Part shown: positions 53,632 to 62,184 of the stretch, one piece after another
Layout: the number at the start of each line of letters is the position of its first letter
Position numbering within the stretch: the first letter of the stretch is position 1
From: CAMTWZ01 sp041749075
GTDB taxonomy: Bacteria > Bacteroidota > Rhodothermia > Balneolales > HLUCCA01
Length of the DNA stretch: 63,484 nucleotides
NCBI GenBank assembly: GCA_041749075.1
Contig: JBGTBY010000009.1
Span: 1 to 63,484 of the forward strand
Direction: 5' to 3'
The notes under the pieces: model-generated
What the model was told of the DNA's origin: nothing
Database searches by the model: none
What the model saw: the letters and a program-made list of their open reading frames with translations, nothing else
Made by a program: the position numbers and the translations under genes

Positions 53632-53681
53632 TATCCGTTCATTTGTATGGGTTCCACGGTTGCTTATTGAGATTGCCCTCC

Positions 53682-54821
53682 CTACTTCCTACTAATCCCA
53701 ATACCTGCTTTTTCGAGCCTTTTCACTAGCTCCATCCCCATCGCCTCAACCGGAGTGAGTACCCCGTGCTTGAGGGTATTCTTGCGTTGCTTTTCCAACA
53801 AACAAAACGCCGATTCGGCGAAGAATTTCGCGGTTTCGTCGTATCCCGGATCTCCACCGGAGATTTCGACTGTGGATGTTTGTCCGTGAATGGTCTCTGC
53901 AATGGCCGTTACACTGAATCGACTGTTCGCACGCTTTTCGGGGCTGGGTCCTGTCCCCGGACTGTATTTTTTATAGATCCAATTCCGAAACCACGAGAAC
54001 CGGATGAAGGTGAATAGCACCATGACCCGTGAGATCAGCGACACCATCGCACCGAAACTGCGCGCAAGGAAGAACTGGGCATAAGAAAACGCAGCTCCAT
54101 ACTCATCAGGCATTCTCATCGCGCTTCGACGAACAATATGGATGTCTGCCACGGGCATCGGCAAGGCCCATTTTCCAAAAAACTTGTTGAACTGGATGCC
54201 CCGGTCGATCTTCGGCGCATCCGGATGTTTCGGATACTTCACCACATCCTGCCGTTTTCCTGTCCGCTTGTTCAACACCGATTGAACCGCCGTGTTCAAT
54301 GTTCCTCCGGAAAATGTCGCATTCGTGCTCACATAACAGCGCACGGATTTCGGAACATCGGCAGGTAGCTCTTTCACAGCGAGCCAGGTCGTGAAATCCG
54401 CCGGAATGCTGTCGAATCCGCACGCATTCACGATGGTGACGCCCTTCGCCTCCGCCTCCTTTCCATGCCTTACGAAGCACCGATTCAGGAACTCGGGCTC
54501 TCCGGTGATGTCCAGGTAATGCGTTCCGGAATCGAGACACGCGGCCACCACATCCGGTCCATACAGCGCGAACGGACCCACCGCGTTCATCAGCACCTTT
54601 GTGGATGCGGTCATGGCGCGGAGTGAGCCTTTGTCGCGGATGTCGGCCACAATCACATCCGGCTTGACTCCCACCAATGACTCACGTAGTTCATACAACG
54701 CCGCTTCCGATCGTCCGGCAATCGCCCAGGTCAATCCTTCACGCTCGGCGTGCTTGGCGATGTACGCTGCCGTTATGCGTCCGGTGAAGCCGGTGGCGCC
54801 GAAAAGGGTAAGATGGTACAT
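53682..54821 (-). CDS. saccharopine-dehydrogenase-like (trans-acting enoyl reductase) NADP-dependent reductase
   Basis: The 379-residue protein (ATG 54821, MYHLTLFGATGFTGRITAAYIA) has an N-terminal Rossmann fold with GATGFTG, WAIAGRSEAAL and VADIRDKGSLRAM. It then shows the saccharopine-dehydrogenase-like pattern NACGFDSIPADFTTWLAV. Relatives act as enoyl reductases on lipids or as saccharopine reductases; the substrate is unknown. An ATG at 54893 would add 24 codons read from GTGAGTC repeats and is rejected. The C-terminal ISRK is encoded by the AGTAGGA repeat. A decayed relative lies at 48257-48357. Confidence 0.88.
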   Translation of the reverse strand: MYHLTLFGATGFTGRITAAYIAKHAEREGLTWAIAGRSEAALYELRESLVGVKPDVIVADIRDKGSLRAMTASTKVLMNAVGPFALYGPDVVAACLDSGTHYLDITGEPEFLNRCFVRHGKEAEAKGVTIVNACGFDSIPADFTTWLAVKELPADVPKSVRCYVSTNATFSGGTLNTAVQSVLNKRTGKRQDVVKYPKHPDAPKIDRGIQFNKFFGKWALPMPVADIHIVRRSAMRMPDEYGAAFSYAQFFLARSFGAMVSLISRVMVLFTFIRFSWFRNWIYKKYSPGTGPSPEKRANSRFSVTAIAETIHGQTSTVEISGGDPGYDETAKFFAESAFCLLEKQRKNTLKHGVLTPVEAMGMELVKRLEKAGIGISRK

Positions 54822-54836
54822 GTTGAATCGAAAGTC

Positions 54837-54938
54837 GTGAGTGGTGAGTCGGTGAGTCGGTGAATATCGAAATTCATTTATGGTTGGAATCAAAGTAGGT
54901 GCCCATCCGACTCACGACTCACAACTTACGACTCACGT
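54837..54938. repeat. GTGAGTC repeats with inverted partner between reductase and FMO genes
   Basis: 54837-54866 holds GTGAGTG, then GTGAGTC units spaced by 7-8 bases. 54907-54938 holds the complement (GACTCAC units, with one ACTTACG). The two blocks can pair over about 23-28 bases around a 44-base loop. The right block encodes the end of the FMO (VSRKL, stop at 54919). Confidence 0.8.
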
Positions 54939-56211
54939 GATTTAACTCGGAAATCAGTTCAGCCCGAAACATATGATAATCCACTTCGGTGGAATGTCGA
55001 CTTCCTCCATCAAACTTATAATGCGGATTCGCGATTTCGTGTTCGATGCGAGCACGGATGTCGATCGGACGCGCATACTCGCCCTTGATTTCGCGGCAGG
55101 CGATCTTGGCTTGATGATCGGCCAGCGGCCAGATGCAGCCCAAGGGCTGGAATAAGCCGATGAAATAGAGATTCGGGATGTCGGCATGCAGCATTTTCCG
55201 GTAGAGCGGTACTTTTTCTGCCGTTTCGAAATGGATGAAGTCCGGATCGAAGAACGGAAAGGTGATCTTGAATCCAGTAGCGGCGACGATGATGTCATAT
55301 TCCGCACGGCTTCCATCCGCAAAAACCACTGTCTTCTCATCCCATGAAGCGATTCCTGGTTTGGGGATGATTCGGCCATGACGGATGATGTCAAGCAAGT
55401 CCGAATTCACGGTCGGATGGTGACTCAGCACCGGTTTCGTGTTAACCGGTAGTCCTATGTCCTTATACGATCCTTGCATGATGCGCAACAGTACGGTGAG
55501 CGACCATTGGCGCAACCGTCGCGGCAACCATTTGGATCGAGTCGCAAGCACATCCGCAGGTGTCCCGAATAGGTATTTCGGGGTGAACCACTGCGGCGAT
55601 CGTAGGCTCATATGCACGCATTCGGCCACGCGTGAGGCTTCCACGGCCACATCCGCCGCTGAATTTCCAGCTCCGATCACCAACACCCGCTTTCCGCGCC
55701 AGCTATCATCCACCCGTTTGAAATCATGCGAATGCATGTAATTACCGGTATAGGTTCCGGGAATGGATGGATGCGAGGGATTCCAATGGTGTCCGTTCGC
55801 CACCATCAGATGGGAGAATTCGGATGTCGTTGCGTTTCCATCCGCATCCTTGACCGTCACCATCCACGTGCCGGCTTCATCCAACCGAGCATTGGTCACG
55901 GTGTGATGGAATCGGATCTCATCCATCACCCCGAAATGCCGCGCATAATCTTCGAAATAGGCTTGTACGAGGCGGTGGTTCGGGTAATCGGGATAGTCGT
56001 CGGGCATCGGGAAATCCTCATACGAGGACAGCGTTTTCGAACTGATGATGTGCGTGTTCTCATAGACGCTGGAATGTCCGGTGGCATCATTGAACACCCA
56101 GTTACCACCTACTTTCCCGCTTTTTTCATAGAGGATGTAGGGGATGCCGGCTTGTTTCGCGTTTTTGGCGGCCGTGATGCCGGATGGGCCGGCGCCGATG
56201 ATGCAAATCAT
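54919..56211 (-). CDS. flavin-containing monooxygenase
   Basis: The 430-residue protein begins MICIIGAGPSGITAAKNAKQ (FAD-binding GxGxxG), has YEKSGKVGGNW and an FMO-like GTYTGNYMHSHDFK motif near 150-165, and NADPH-binding VLVIGAGNSAADVAVEASR near 175-193. The remaining part shows AATGFKITFPFFDP and the LYFIGLFQPLGCIWPLAD segment. FMOs oxygenate soft nucleophiles or carbonyls using FAD and NADPH. The substrate is unknown. The final residues are read from a repeat array. It is divergent from the TspO-like gene across a 7/8-base array. Confidence 0.9.
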   Translation of the reverse strand: MICIIGAGPSGITAAKNAKQAGIPYILYEKSGKVGGNWVFNDATGHSSVYENTHIISSKTLSSYEDFPMPDDYPDYPNHRLVQAYFEDYARHFGVMDEIRFHHTVTNARLDEAGTWMVTVKDADGNATTSEFSHLMVANGHHWNPSHPSIPGTYTGNYMHSHDFKRVDDSWRGKRVLVIGAGNSAADVAVEASRVAECVHMSLRSPQWFTPKYLFGTPADVLATRSKWLPRRLRQWSLTVLLRIMQGSYKDIGLPVNTKPVLSHHPTVNSDLLDIIRHGRIIPKPGIASWDEKTVVFADGSRAEYDIIVAATGFKITFPFFDPDFIHFETAEKVPLYRKMLHADIPNLYFIGLFQPLGCIWPLADHQAKIACREIKGEYARPIDIRARIEHEIANPHYKFDGGSRHSTEVDYHMFRAELISELNHVSRKL

Positions 56212-56409
56212 GTGAAAACGTTAAAACGTGAAAGTGTGGAAATGTAAAAGCGTAAAAGCGAAGGGTGCGATGCGCGATGCGCGAGGTAAGATGGACCTAA
56301 AATAGCCACTGGAATTGAAATAGGAACAATGTTCAAGCACCTCTTGCTTCGCACTTCGCACATCGCACTTCGAACTTGGCACATCGCACATCGCACATCG
56401 CACTTCGAC
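56212..56409. repeat. tandem 8-base and 7-base arrays between FMO and TspO-like genes
   Basis: 56212-56259 holds six 8-base units (GTGAAAAC, GTTAAAAC, GTGAAAGT, GTGGAAAT, then GTAAAAGC twice), the only clear 8-base group in the window. It passes directly into 7-base units GCGATGC (56267-56287). Further right, nine 7-base units of CTTCGCA/CATCGCA type (56347-56409) are present, whose sequence is complementary in kind to the GCGATGC block. The stretch 56288-56346 shows no repeat. The FMO start codon abuts the first unit. Confidence 0.88.
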
Positions 56410-56444
56410 CCATTTGAAAAACTCGGTGGATCTAGATAGGTTGA

Positions 56445-57173
56445 ATGATGAAATCCATCTCATTACTCCTCGCCACTACCTACATGCTCGTGATGAACGG
56501 GTTGGCTAACGGCTTGCCGTTGAACGGAAAGACCACGGGCGAGCTGTCGGAGCAATATCCGAACTGGTTCGTTCCGGCCGGCATCACCTTTTCGATCTGG
56601 GGCGTGCTGTATCTCGTCATGATCGCTTATGTGGGTATGCGAATATATAAACGGAATGAAGAATCGGACGGCATCGAATCCTTGTACATGATTACCGCCG
56701 TGCTGAATGGGTCGTGGATCATCGCCTGGCACTATGAATGGATGTTCGGAAGTCTGTTGCTGATGGGCGGACTGCTCGGAACGTTGGTCATTATCGCGAA
56801 ACGCATCTGGCAATGGCACGATCAGGCGCATTGGCTCACGACACTCACATTCGGATTGTATTTGGGATGGATCATCGTGGCGACTGGCGCGAATGTGACA
56901 GCGGCCTTGGTGGATTGGGGTTGGGGCGGATTTGGGATCGCCGGACCCACGTGGGCTGCCGTACTTATTGCGGTCGCATCACTCATCGCCGTAGCCACCA
57001 AACGTACATTCGGTAATCCATATATATTGGCATCCGTGATGTGGGCCTTGCTTGGAATCCTCATCAAGCAGACGGGCGGTCCGGCGGATGTGGTCATCTT
57101 CACAGCGGCGATCTTTCTCGGAATTCTTATACGGGAAATCATCCCAGCACCAAAATTAGCGAGGGACTTATGA
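56445..57173 (+). CDS. TspO/MBR-like tryptophan-rich sensory protein
   Basis: The 242-residue membrane protein starts MMKSISLLLATTYMLVMNGLANGLPLNGKTTGELSEQYPNW and has PAGITFSIWGVLYLVMIAYVG, LNGSWIIAWHYEW and further helices rich in Trp (at least seven segments). It is a long member of the tryptophan-rich sensory protein group; the function of these longer forms is not established. Two adjacent ATG codons (56445, 56448) are possible starts. It overlaps the NTF2-like gene by four bases. Confidence 0.85.
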   Translation: MMKSISLLLATTYMLVMNGLANGLPLNGKTTGELSEQYPNWFVPAGITFSIWGVLYLVMIAYVGMRIYKRNEESDGIESLYMITAVLNGSWIIAWHYEWMFGSLLLMGGLLGTLVIIAKRIWQWHDQAHWLTTLTFGLYLGWIIVATGANVTAALVDWGWGGFGIAGPTWAAVLIAVASLIAVATKRTFGNPYILASVMWALLGILIKQTGGPADVVIFTAAIFLGILIREIIPAPKLARDL

Positions 57174-57646
57174 GCATTGCCCTGATCCACACCTTCTATG
57201 AATCCTTTGGCAAGGGCGATGCCGATGCCATGGCTGCATGCTACCATCCCGACATCCGATTCCGAGATCCCATATTTGGTGATTTGGAAGGCGACGAAGT
57301 GATGTCCATGTGGCGGATGTTGATCAAACGCAGCAAAGGAAAGCTGGCGATCAAAATTGACACCGTGACCTCGAACAACGGCAAAGGCTCCGGAAATTGG
57401 ACGGCGACCTATGTGTTCAGCAAAACGGGACGGAACGTCGTGAATCACATCCATGCCGAGTTCGAATTCAAGGATGGCAAGATCTGGCGACATATCGACC
57501 AATTCAGCCTGTGGCGATGGTCGAGGCAGGCGCTCGGTCTACCGGGTTTCTTACTGGGCTGGACGCCGTGGATGCGCAGGAGATTGCAAGTGGAGGCGAA
57601 GAAGGGGTTGGATGCTGTCCGCAAGTCCACATACATAAATAACTAA
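57170..57646 (+). CDS. NTF2-like (SnoaL-type) nuclear-transport-factor family protein
   Basis: The 158-residue protein (ATG 57170, overlapping the TspO-like stop as ATGA) has the NTF2-like pattern: ALIHTFYESFGKGDADAMAACYHPDIRFRDPIFGDLEGDEV at the start, NWTATYVFSKTGRNVVNHIHAEFEFKDGKI in the middle. The pocket of this fold binds diverse small ligands; the function is not known. It is presumably co-expressed with the TspO-like protein. A longer start at 57041 would overlap the upstream gene by 130 bases and lacks the family's N-terminus, so it is rejected. Confidence 0.85.
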   Translation: MSIALIHTFYESFGKGDADAMAACYHPDIRFRDPIFGDLEGDEVMSMWRMLIKRSKGKLAIKIDTVTSNNGKGSGNWTATYVFSKTGRNVVNHIHAEFEFKDGKIWRHIDQFSLWRWSRQALGLPGFLLGWTPWMRRRLQVEAKKGLDAVRKSTYINN

Positions 57647-57900
57647 TTATGCCCATTTTTGGGTGTATTTTCCGTGATTTTTAGACCAAAGTGCAGTCAG
57701 TAGCTAAATAAAGACGCTTTTTCTGCCTCTTTCTACTCTTGATATGGTCACGCAAGTGTTAAAACACGTTTTTTATTCCTAAAAAAAACTGTGGAATCTG
57801 TGCAGATTTCGATATTCACTTCGATATTAACGTTGTTCAAGCGATATGAACGTCACTTTTCCTATCAAAAGTATGACTTGCGGACAGCATACCTCCACTC
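57647..57900. other. intergenic region between convergent genes
   Basis: About 250 AT-richer bases. No gene or 7-base array is seen. A short hairpin-like stretch with T-runs (AAAACACGTTTTTTAT near 57757-57775) could end transcription from the plus strand, but its stem is weak. Confidence 0.4.
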
Positions 57901-58638
57901 CTATCCAACCTCAACCATCTCCCCGTACGCCCGCTCGATCGCCTCGCTCGTCTCCGCATCCATCACCTGTGCGATCGCCTTCACCGCATCCGAGGCATTC
58001 CTCGGCGCATAGGCTTTCCCGGCCAGCTTGAGCGCGGTGATGTCGCCCGAACTGTCGCCGATGTACGCGATTTCGTGCAACGGTATTCCGGTGAACTCGG
58101 AAATCCAGCGCAATCCGTTCCCTTTGTTGCACACGTTGAGGATCACATTCACCGATATGTCGGTCCGATGCACCTCAAACAAATCATCCTCGCAAATCAC
58201 GCGCTCCCGACATATATCAACGATCTGCCCGATAATTCCCTGATCTTGGTTCACAAACCCGATGTCCGTGTGCTTGGCAAATTCCAACATGCTGCTTGGA
58301 AATTGGGTCGCAATCAACTTCGCCCCCCATTCCCGCATCTTCGCGACACGGCGCATCATATCTGCTGTCACTGCCGGATTCCAATGCACCTGGGTGGTCT
58401 TCGGATCGAACATCCCTCCTCCCGATTCAAACACTACCGGCTGATCGATGTCCAATATCTGCGCCATGCATTCGGCGTAAGGCTGCGGCCGACCCGTCAA
58501 AATCGCCAATTTGGGAATGCTCGTATCGGTTTTGGCTTGGATGTTCCTCGCACGGATGGCGGAAAACGAGTCCCAATGGGGTGTGCGGAACGGATGCGTA
58601 AGGCACCCATCAATATCCAGCACGAACAGTCGGATCAT
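57901..58638 (-). CDS. HAD-superfamily hydrolase (Cof/SPP-like phosphatase)
   Basis: The 245-residue protein (ATG 58638) has the HAD motif I MIRLFVLDIDGCLTHPF with the nucleophilic Asp, motif II ILTGRPQPYAEC, and late motifs ISEFTGIPLHEIAYIGDSSGDITAL (Asp pair) near 195-220. It has the layout of type IIB caps, as in sucrose-phosphate phosphatase or archaeal phosphoglycolate phosphatase. Its ATG overlaps the VWA gene stop (ATGA), so it is co-translated. The longer frame to 58707 lies inside the VWA gene and is rejected. Confidence 0.9.
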   Translation of the reverse strand: MIRLFVLDIDGCLTHPFRTPHWDSFSAIRARNIQAKTDTSIPKLAILTGRPQPYAECMAQILDIDQPVVFESGGGMFDPKTTQVHWNPAVTADMMRRVAKMREWGAKLIATQFPSSMLEFAKHTDIGFVNQDQGIIGQIVDICRERVICEDDLFEVHRTDISVNVILNVCNKGNGLRWISEFTGIPLHEIAYIGDSSGDITALKLAGKAYAPRNASDAVKAIAQVMDAETSEAIERAYGEMVEVG

Positions 58639-59657
58639 GATTGAGGTTTGAAGGAGGGTAAGATGAGATACAGCACGATGCAGAACAATCCGAACGTCAA
58701 CGGCCACTGATACCGATTCTCATAATCGGCGAATTCTTGCGTAGCGAATTCCTGTTTATCAAGGCTTTCGATGCGGGATAGGAATGGATCGAGCCCATCC
58801 GCCGGACGTAAAATCTCATAGTAAGCACCGTTACCCGCATCGGCCAATTGCTGCAATTTGGTGCGCTGAAGCGCGGTCGTCACCACATTTCCGGCCGTAT
58901 CACGCTTATACTCAAGCAAGCGACCATTCTCCGGATCGTAAATCGGGATGGCGGCACCGGCCGTGGTTCCAATGCCGACCGTGAATACACCCACATTCCG
59001 ATCGACCAATACCTTCACCGCTTCAGAAATATCATTTCCATGGTCTTCCCCATCCGACACCACCAATAAAACGCGCGCCGCATTGGATGGAGCGCTTTCG
59101 GATGCGGACTGAAACGCTTCCTGTGCCGTGCGCATCGCCGCGCTGAAATCCGTCGATGAGGATGGCATCAGATCCGTGTTCACAATGTTCAAAAACATCT
59201 TGAACGCGGAATAATCATTTGTAAGAGGGACTTGCAGGATGGATTCACCTGTGAACACAATCAGTCCCACTCGGTCGCCTTTCAGCCGGTCGACGAGCCG
59301 AACCAACTCGAATTTCGCCTTGTCCAATCGATTCGGACGCACATCCTCGGCTTTCATGCTCAATGACACATCCAAGGCCACTAGAATATCGATACCCTGG
59401 CGCTTCACTTCACGCACTTCGGTCCCCACTTTGGGTCCGGCCAGCGCGACGATCAGAAAAAACATCCCACTGTATAAAGCAATTCCTTTGGCGCGGTGCA
59501 TCCCCTCCCAACGCGGCGTCACCAGCTTCGAAAACACCTCATCCGAAAAATAGGCTTTGCGTTCGCGGCGAGTGCGGCGTTTCCATGCCCAGGTCGTCAC
59601 TGCCAGAATCGGCATCAACAACAAAAGCCACAAGTAAATAGCGTTTTCCCAAACCAT
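58635..59657 (-). CDS. VWA domain protein of the BatA/BatB type
   Basis: The 340-residue protein has an N-terminal membrane helix (about 7-27, LWLLLLMPILAVTTWAW), a second helix at about 58-76, and a von Willebrand A domain at about 88-285. The MIDAS motif is DVSLSMKAED, followed by SSSTDFSAAMRTAQEAF and LVVSDGEDHGND. A last membrane helix lies near the C-terminus. Bat proteins work with MoxR ATPases in envelope stress or assembly; a MoxR gene lies 36 kb away. A HAD phosphatase gene follows with a four-base overlap. It is divergent from cysS. Confidence 0.9.
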   Translation of the reverse strand: MVWENAIYLWLLLLMPILAVTTWAWKRRTRRERKAYFSDEVFSKLVTPRWEGMHRAKGIALYSGMFFLIVALAGPKVGTEVREVKRQGIDILVALDVSLSMKAEDVRPNRLDKAKFELVRLVDRLKGDRVGLIVFTGESILQVPLTNDYSAFKMFLNIVNTDLMPSSSTDFSAAMRTAQEAFQSASESAPSNAARVLLVVSDGEDHGNDISEAVKVLVDRNVGVFTVGIGTTAGAAIPIYDPENGRLLEYKRDTAGNVVTTALQRTKLQQLADAGNGAYYEILRPADGLDPFLSRIESLDKQEFATQEFADYENRYQWPLTFGLFCIVLYLILPSFKPQS

Positions 59658-59702
59658 AGAATAGGGCCGAAAGATACCGAAAACCTCGTATTTTTGGAGC
59701 CT

Positions 59703-61166
59703 ATGAGCGCGTTATCCGTCTACAATACCTTATCCCGGAAAAAGGAGCGATTCGAGCCGTTAGTCGATGGTTTCGTCGGGATGTATGTGTGCGGACCCAC
59801 CGTCTATGGCCCACCCCATCTGGGTCATGCCAAAAGTTATGTCGCGTTTGATGTGATTCAGCGCTATTTGCGCCATTTGGGTTATACGGTGCGATATGTT
59901 CAGAACATCACGGATGTGGGACACCTGACCGATGATGCCGATTCTGGCGAAGACAAGCTCATCAAGCAATCCCGCCTCGAAAAGAAAGAGCCGATGGAGA
60001 TCGCCGAGAATTATACCTGGCAGTTTTTCCGCGACATGGATGCTCTGAATGTGAAGCGCCCTGATATTTCTCCCCGCGCCACAGGTCATATTCCCGAGCA
60101 GATCGCCATGATCCGCGAGCTGATCGATAAAGGTCATGCTTATGAAGTGGATGGAAACGTGTATTTCGACGTGTCCAGCGATCCCGATTATGGAAAACTA
60201 AGTGGACGACAGTTGGATGAAGCCGAATCCGGAACCCGGGTAGAAACCGCATCCGACAAGCGTCATCCGTCCGATTTCGCTTTATGGAAGCGCGCGGCAG
60301 AGACGCATGTGATGAAATGGGAATCGCCCTGGGGATGGGGATTTCCCGGCTGGCATATCGAGTGTTCGGCGATGAGTCATCGCTACCTCGGGAAAAGTTT
60401 TGATATCCATGGTGGCGGATTAGAAAACCAGTTTCCGCACCACGAATGTGAGATCGCTCAGAGCGAATGCGCCCACGGACAGCCATTTGTCAAGTATTGG
60501 CTTCACAACAATATGGTGACGCTCAACGGCCAAAAGATGGGCAAATCGCTCGGAAACGCCATTTCTTTGGAACAATTTTTTAATGGCTCGCATCCGTTGC
60601 TGACGAGAAAATGGAGTCCGGCTGTCATCCGCTTTTTTCTGCTGCAAAGCCATTACAGGGGTACGACGGATTTTTCAGAAAGCGCATTGGAAGCGGCGGA
60701 AGCGGGCATGAAAAGTTTTCATGAGTTGGTTACATCCATTGAAAAGACCGAAGCAAGAACCGACGGACCCGCTTACTTCCGTTTTTTCAATGGATTGAAA
60801 CAAGATCTCGATGCCGCATTGAATGATGATTTCAATACCGCGAAAGCGATTGCGGTATTGTTCGACAAATTGAAAGCCTTGAAGCATTTCATACAAGAAA
60901 ATGGCGCTCCTGTGGAGTTGTATGAAATCAAATCCTATGTGAAGTCGATCGTGGACGGCGTATTGGGCATTTGGCCCGAGGAAGTCGGTAGCGATGTGCT
61001 TCCAAAATTAGATGCCGCCATGAGTCTGATTCTCGACATTCGTTCGAACGCACGCAAAAACAAAGATTGGCCGACATCCGACCTCATCCGCGACCAGCTT
61101 AAAGCAGCTGGCATCGTGGTTGAAGACGGGGCGAGCGGTAGTACCTGGAAATTGGAACCCAAATGA
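59703..61166 (+). CDS. cysS: cysteinyl-tRNA synthetase
   Basis: CysRS loads Cys onto tRNA-Cys (a gene for which lies at 35551). The 487-residue protein starts MSALSVYNTLSRKKERFEPL at 59703 and shows VGMYVCGPTVYGPPHLGHAKSYVAFDV (HIGH motif as HLGH, zinc Cys), WHIECSAMSHRYLG with zinc ligands in HGGGLENQFPHHECEIAQSE, and the KMGKSLGN (KMSKS-like) loop. Length is typical. An upstream frame to 59496 has an unrelated sequence and overlaps the VWA gene, so it is rejected. It overlaps lgt by four bases. Confidence 0.97.
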   Translation: MSALSVYNTLSRKKERFEPLVDGFVGMYVCGPTVYGPPHLGHAKSYVAFDVIQRYLRHLGYTVRYVQNITDVGHLTDDADSGEDKLIKQSRLEKKEPMEIAENYTWQFFRDMDALNVKRPDISPRATGHIPEQIAMIRELIDKGHAYEVDGNVYFDVSSDPDYGKLSGRQLDEAESGTRVETASDKRHPSDFALWKRAAETHVMKWESPWGWGFPGWHIECSAMSHRYLGKSFDIHGGGLENQFPHHECEIAQSECAHGQPFVKYWLHNNMVTLNGQKMGKSLGNAISLEQFFNGSHPLLTRKWSPAVIRFFLLQSHYRGTTDFSESALEAAEAGMKSFHELVTSIEKTEARTDGPAYFRFFNGLKQDLDAALNDDFNTAKAIAVLFDKLKALKHFIQENGAPVELYEIKSYVKSIVDGVLGIWPEEVGSDVLPKLDAAMSLILDIRSNARKNKDWPTSDLIRDQLKAAGIVVEDGASGSTWKLEPK

Positions 61167-62179
61167 ATTCTTCTCACTTCGTCTGGGATGCAAATCCCGA
61201 AATGTTCACCATCCCAGAACTTCAACTGCCGTTCGCATTGAGTCTGCTCGGGTTGGTGATATCGTTTATTGCCTATCAGTTTATTGCGAGTAGGAAGAAG
61301 GAAGTAGGAAGTGGGAAGCGGGATGCTGGAAGTAAGAAGCTGGATGCATCCGTAATTAAGCTCATCACTTTTGGATTGCTCGCCTTCATTCTTGGTCAAC
61401 TGATTGGCATGGTTCTGCCCGGACCCACATTCGAATCCATCGGTCCTATATCGCCGCGGTGGTACGGACTCCTGTTCGCATTGTCCTTTTTTCTGGGATA
61501 CAACATCGGGGCTCGGACGTTCACCGATGCCAATCTTCCCCTCAAGTATGCGGATTCCCTCTTCATCTACTTGATGGTCGGAACCATACTTGGTGCACGC
61601 CTCGGACATGTCATTTTTTATGATTTGGATTATTATTTACGGAATCCCGAGCTCATTCTGGCGTTCTGGGAAGGTGGATTGGCCAGTCATGGCGCGGTGA
61701 TCGGAGTATTGACATCCGTATGGCTGTTTTCCCGGAAGCATAAGAACATCGATTTCCTATGGGTCGCCGATCGCATGGCGCTTCCCTTCACGTTGGGTGG
61801 TTTTTTCGTCCGTTTCGGAAACTTCTTTAACTCTGAAATCCTCGGGAAACCAACGGATGTTCCATGGGCCATCATTTTTGCCAAAGTGGATAACGTGGCT
61901 CGTCACCCATCCATGCTGTATGAAGCGTTCTGGTATTTGGGTGCCTTCACCTTTTTCGTGTGGGTATACAAAAAGTATGAGACGCGTCCACCGAAAGGAG
62001 CCCTCACGGCCTTATTCCTTGTTGTTTTATTCGTTGGTCGCTTCCTGATCGAATTCACAAAAGAGAACCAATCCGCCTTCGAAGCCGCTCTTCCCATCAA
62101 CATGGGCCAGATCCTGAGCCTGATCTGTATCGTGATCGGAGTTTTGTGGCTTAGAAAGATTGATTGGAAGAAATTATAA
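61163..62179 (+). CDS. lgt: prolipoprotein diacylglyceryl transferase, with internal repeat insert
   Basis: Lgt moves diacylglycerol to the lipobox Cys of prolipoproteins in the inner membrane. The 338-residue protein shows LYSLFIYLMVG-like helices, GARLGHVIFYD, EGGLASHGAVIGV (family signature), RFGNFFNSEILGKPTDVPWAIIF and RHPSMLYEA. After the first membrane helix, residues 43-63 (SRKKEVGSGKRDAGSKKLDA) are encoded by nine tandem 7-base units (61289-61351); 63 bases make exactly 21 codons, so the frame is kept. The insert is a charged cytoplasmic or periplasmic loop. All core motifs appear intact. It overlaps cysS by four bases (ATGA). Confidence 0.95.
   Translation: MNSSHFVWDANPEMFTIPELQLPFALSLLGLVISFIAYQFIASRKKEVGSGKRDAGSKKLDASVIKLITFGLLAFILGQLIGMVLPGPTFESIGPISPRWYGLLFALSFFLGYNIGARTFTDANLPLKYADSLFIYLMVGTILGARLGHVIFYDLDYYLRNPELILAFWEGGLASHGAVIGVLTSVWLFSRKHKNIDFLWVADRMALPFTLGGFFVRFGNFFNSEILGKPTDVPWAIIFAKVDNVARHPSMLYEAFWYLGAFTFFVWVYKKYETRPPKGALTALFLVVLFVGRFLIEFTKENQSAFEAALPINMGQILSLICIVIGVLWLRKIDWKKL
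61289..61351. repeat. 7-base array inside the lgt coding sequence
   Basis: Nine units in exact 7-base phase: AGTAGGA, AGAAGGA, AGTAGGA, AGTGGGA, AGCGGGA, TGCTGGA, AGTAAGA, AGCTGGA and TGCATCC (the last weak). They lie between the first and second membrane helix of Lgt and belong to the AGTAGGA family seen in intergenic arrays. Confidence 0.9.
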
Positions 62180-62184
62180 ATGAC

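Noticed and set aside
48257..53770. Integrative element with attachment sites at the two reductase 3' ends
   Set aside because: The two ends agree at only about 65 percent of bases, far from the identity expected of att duplication, and no integrase gene is present.
54822..54893. Longer start of the reductase
   Set aside because: The 24 extra codons are read from GTGAGTC repeats; the Rossmann motif begins right after the ATG at 54821.
57041..57646. Longer start of the NTF2-like protein
   Set aside because: It overlaps the TspO-like gene by about 130 bases and the added residues do not fit the family; the ATG at 57170 has a four-base overlap.
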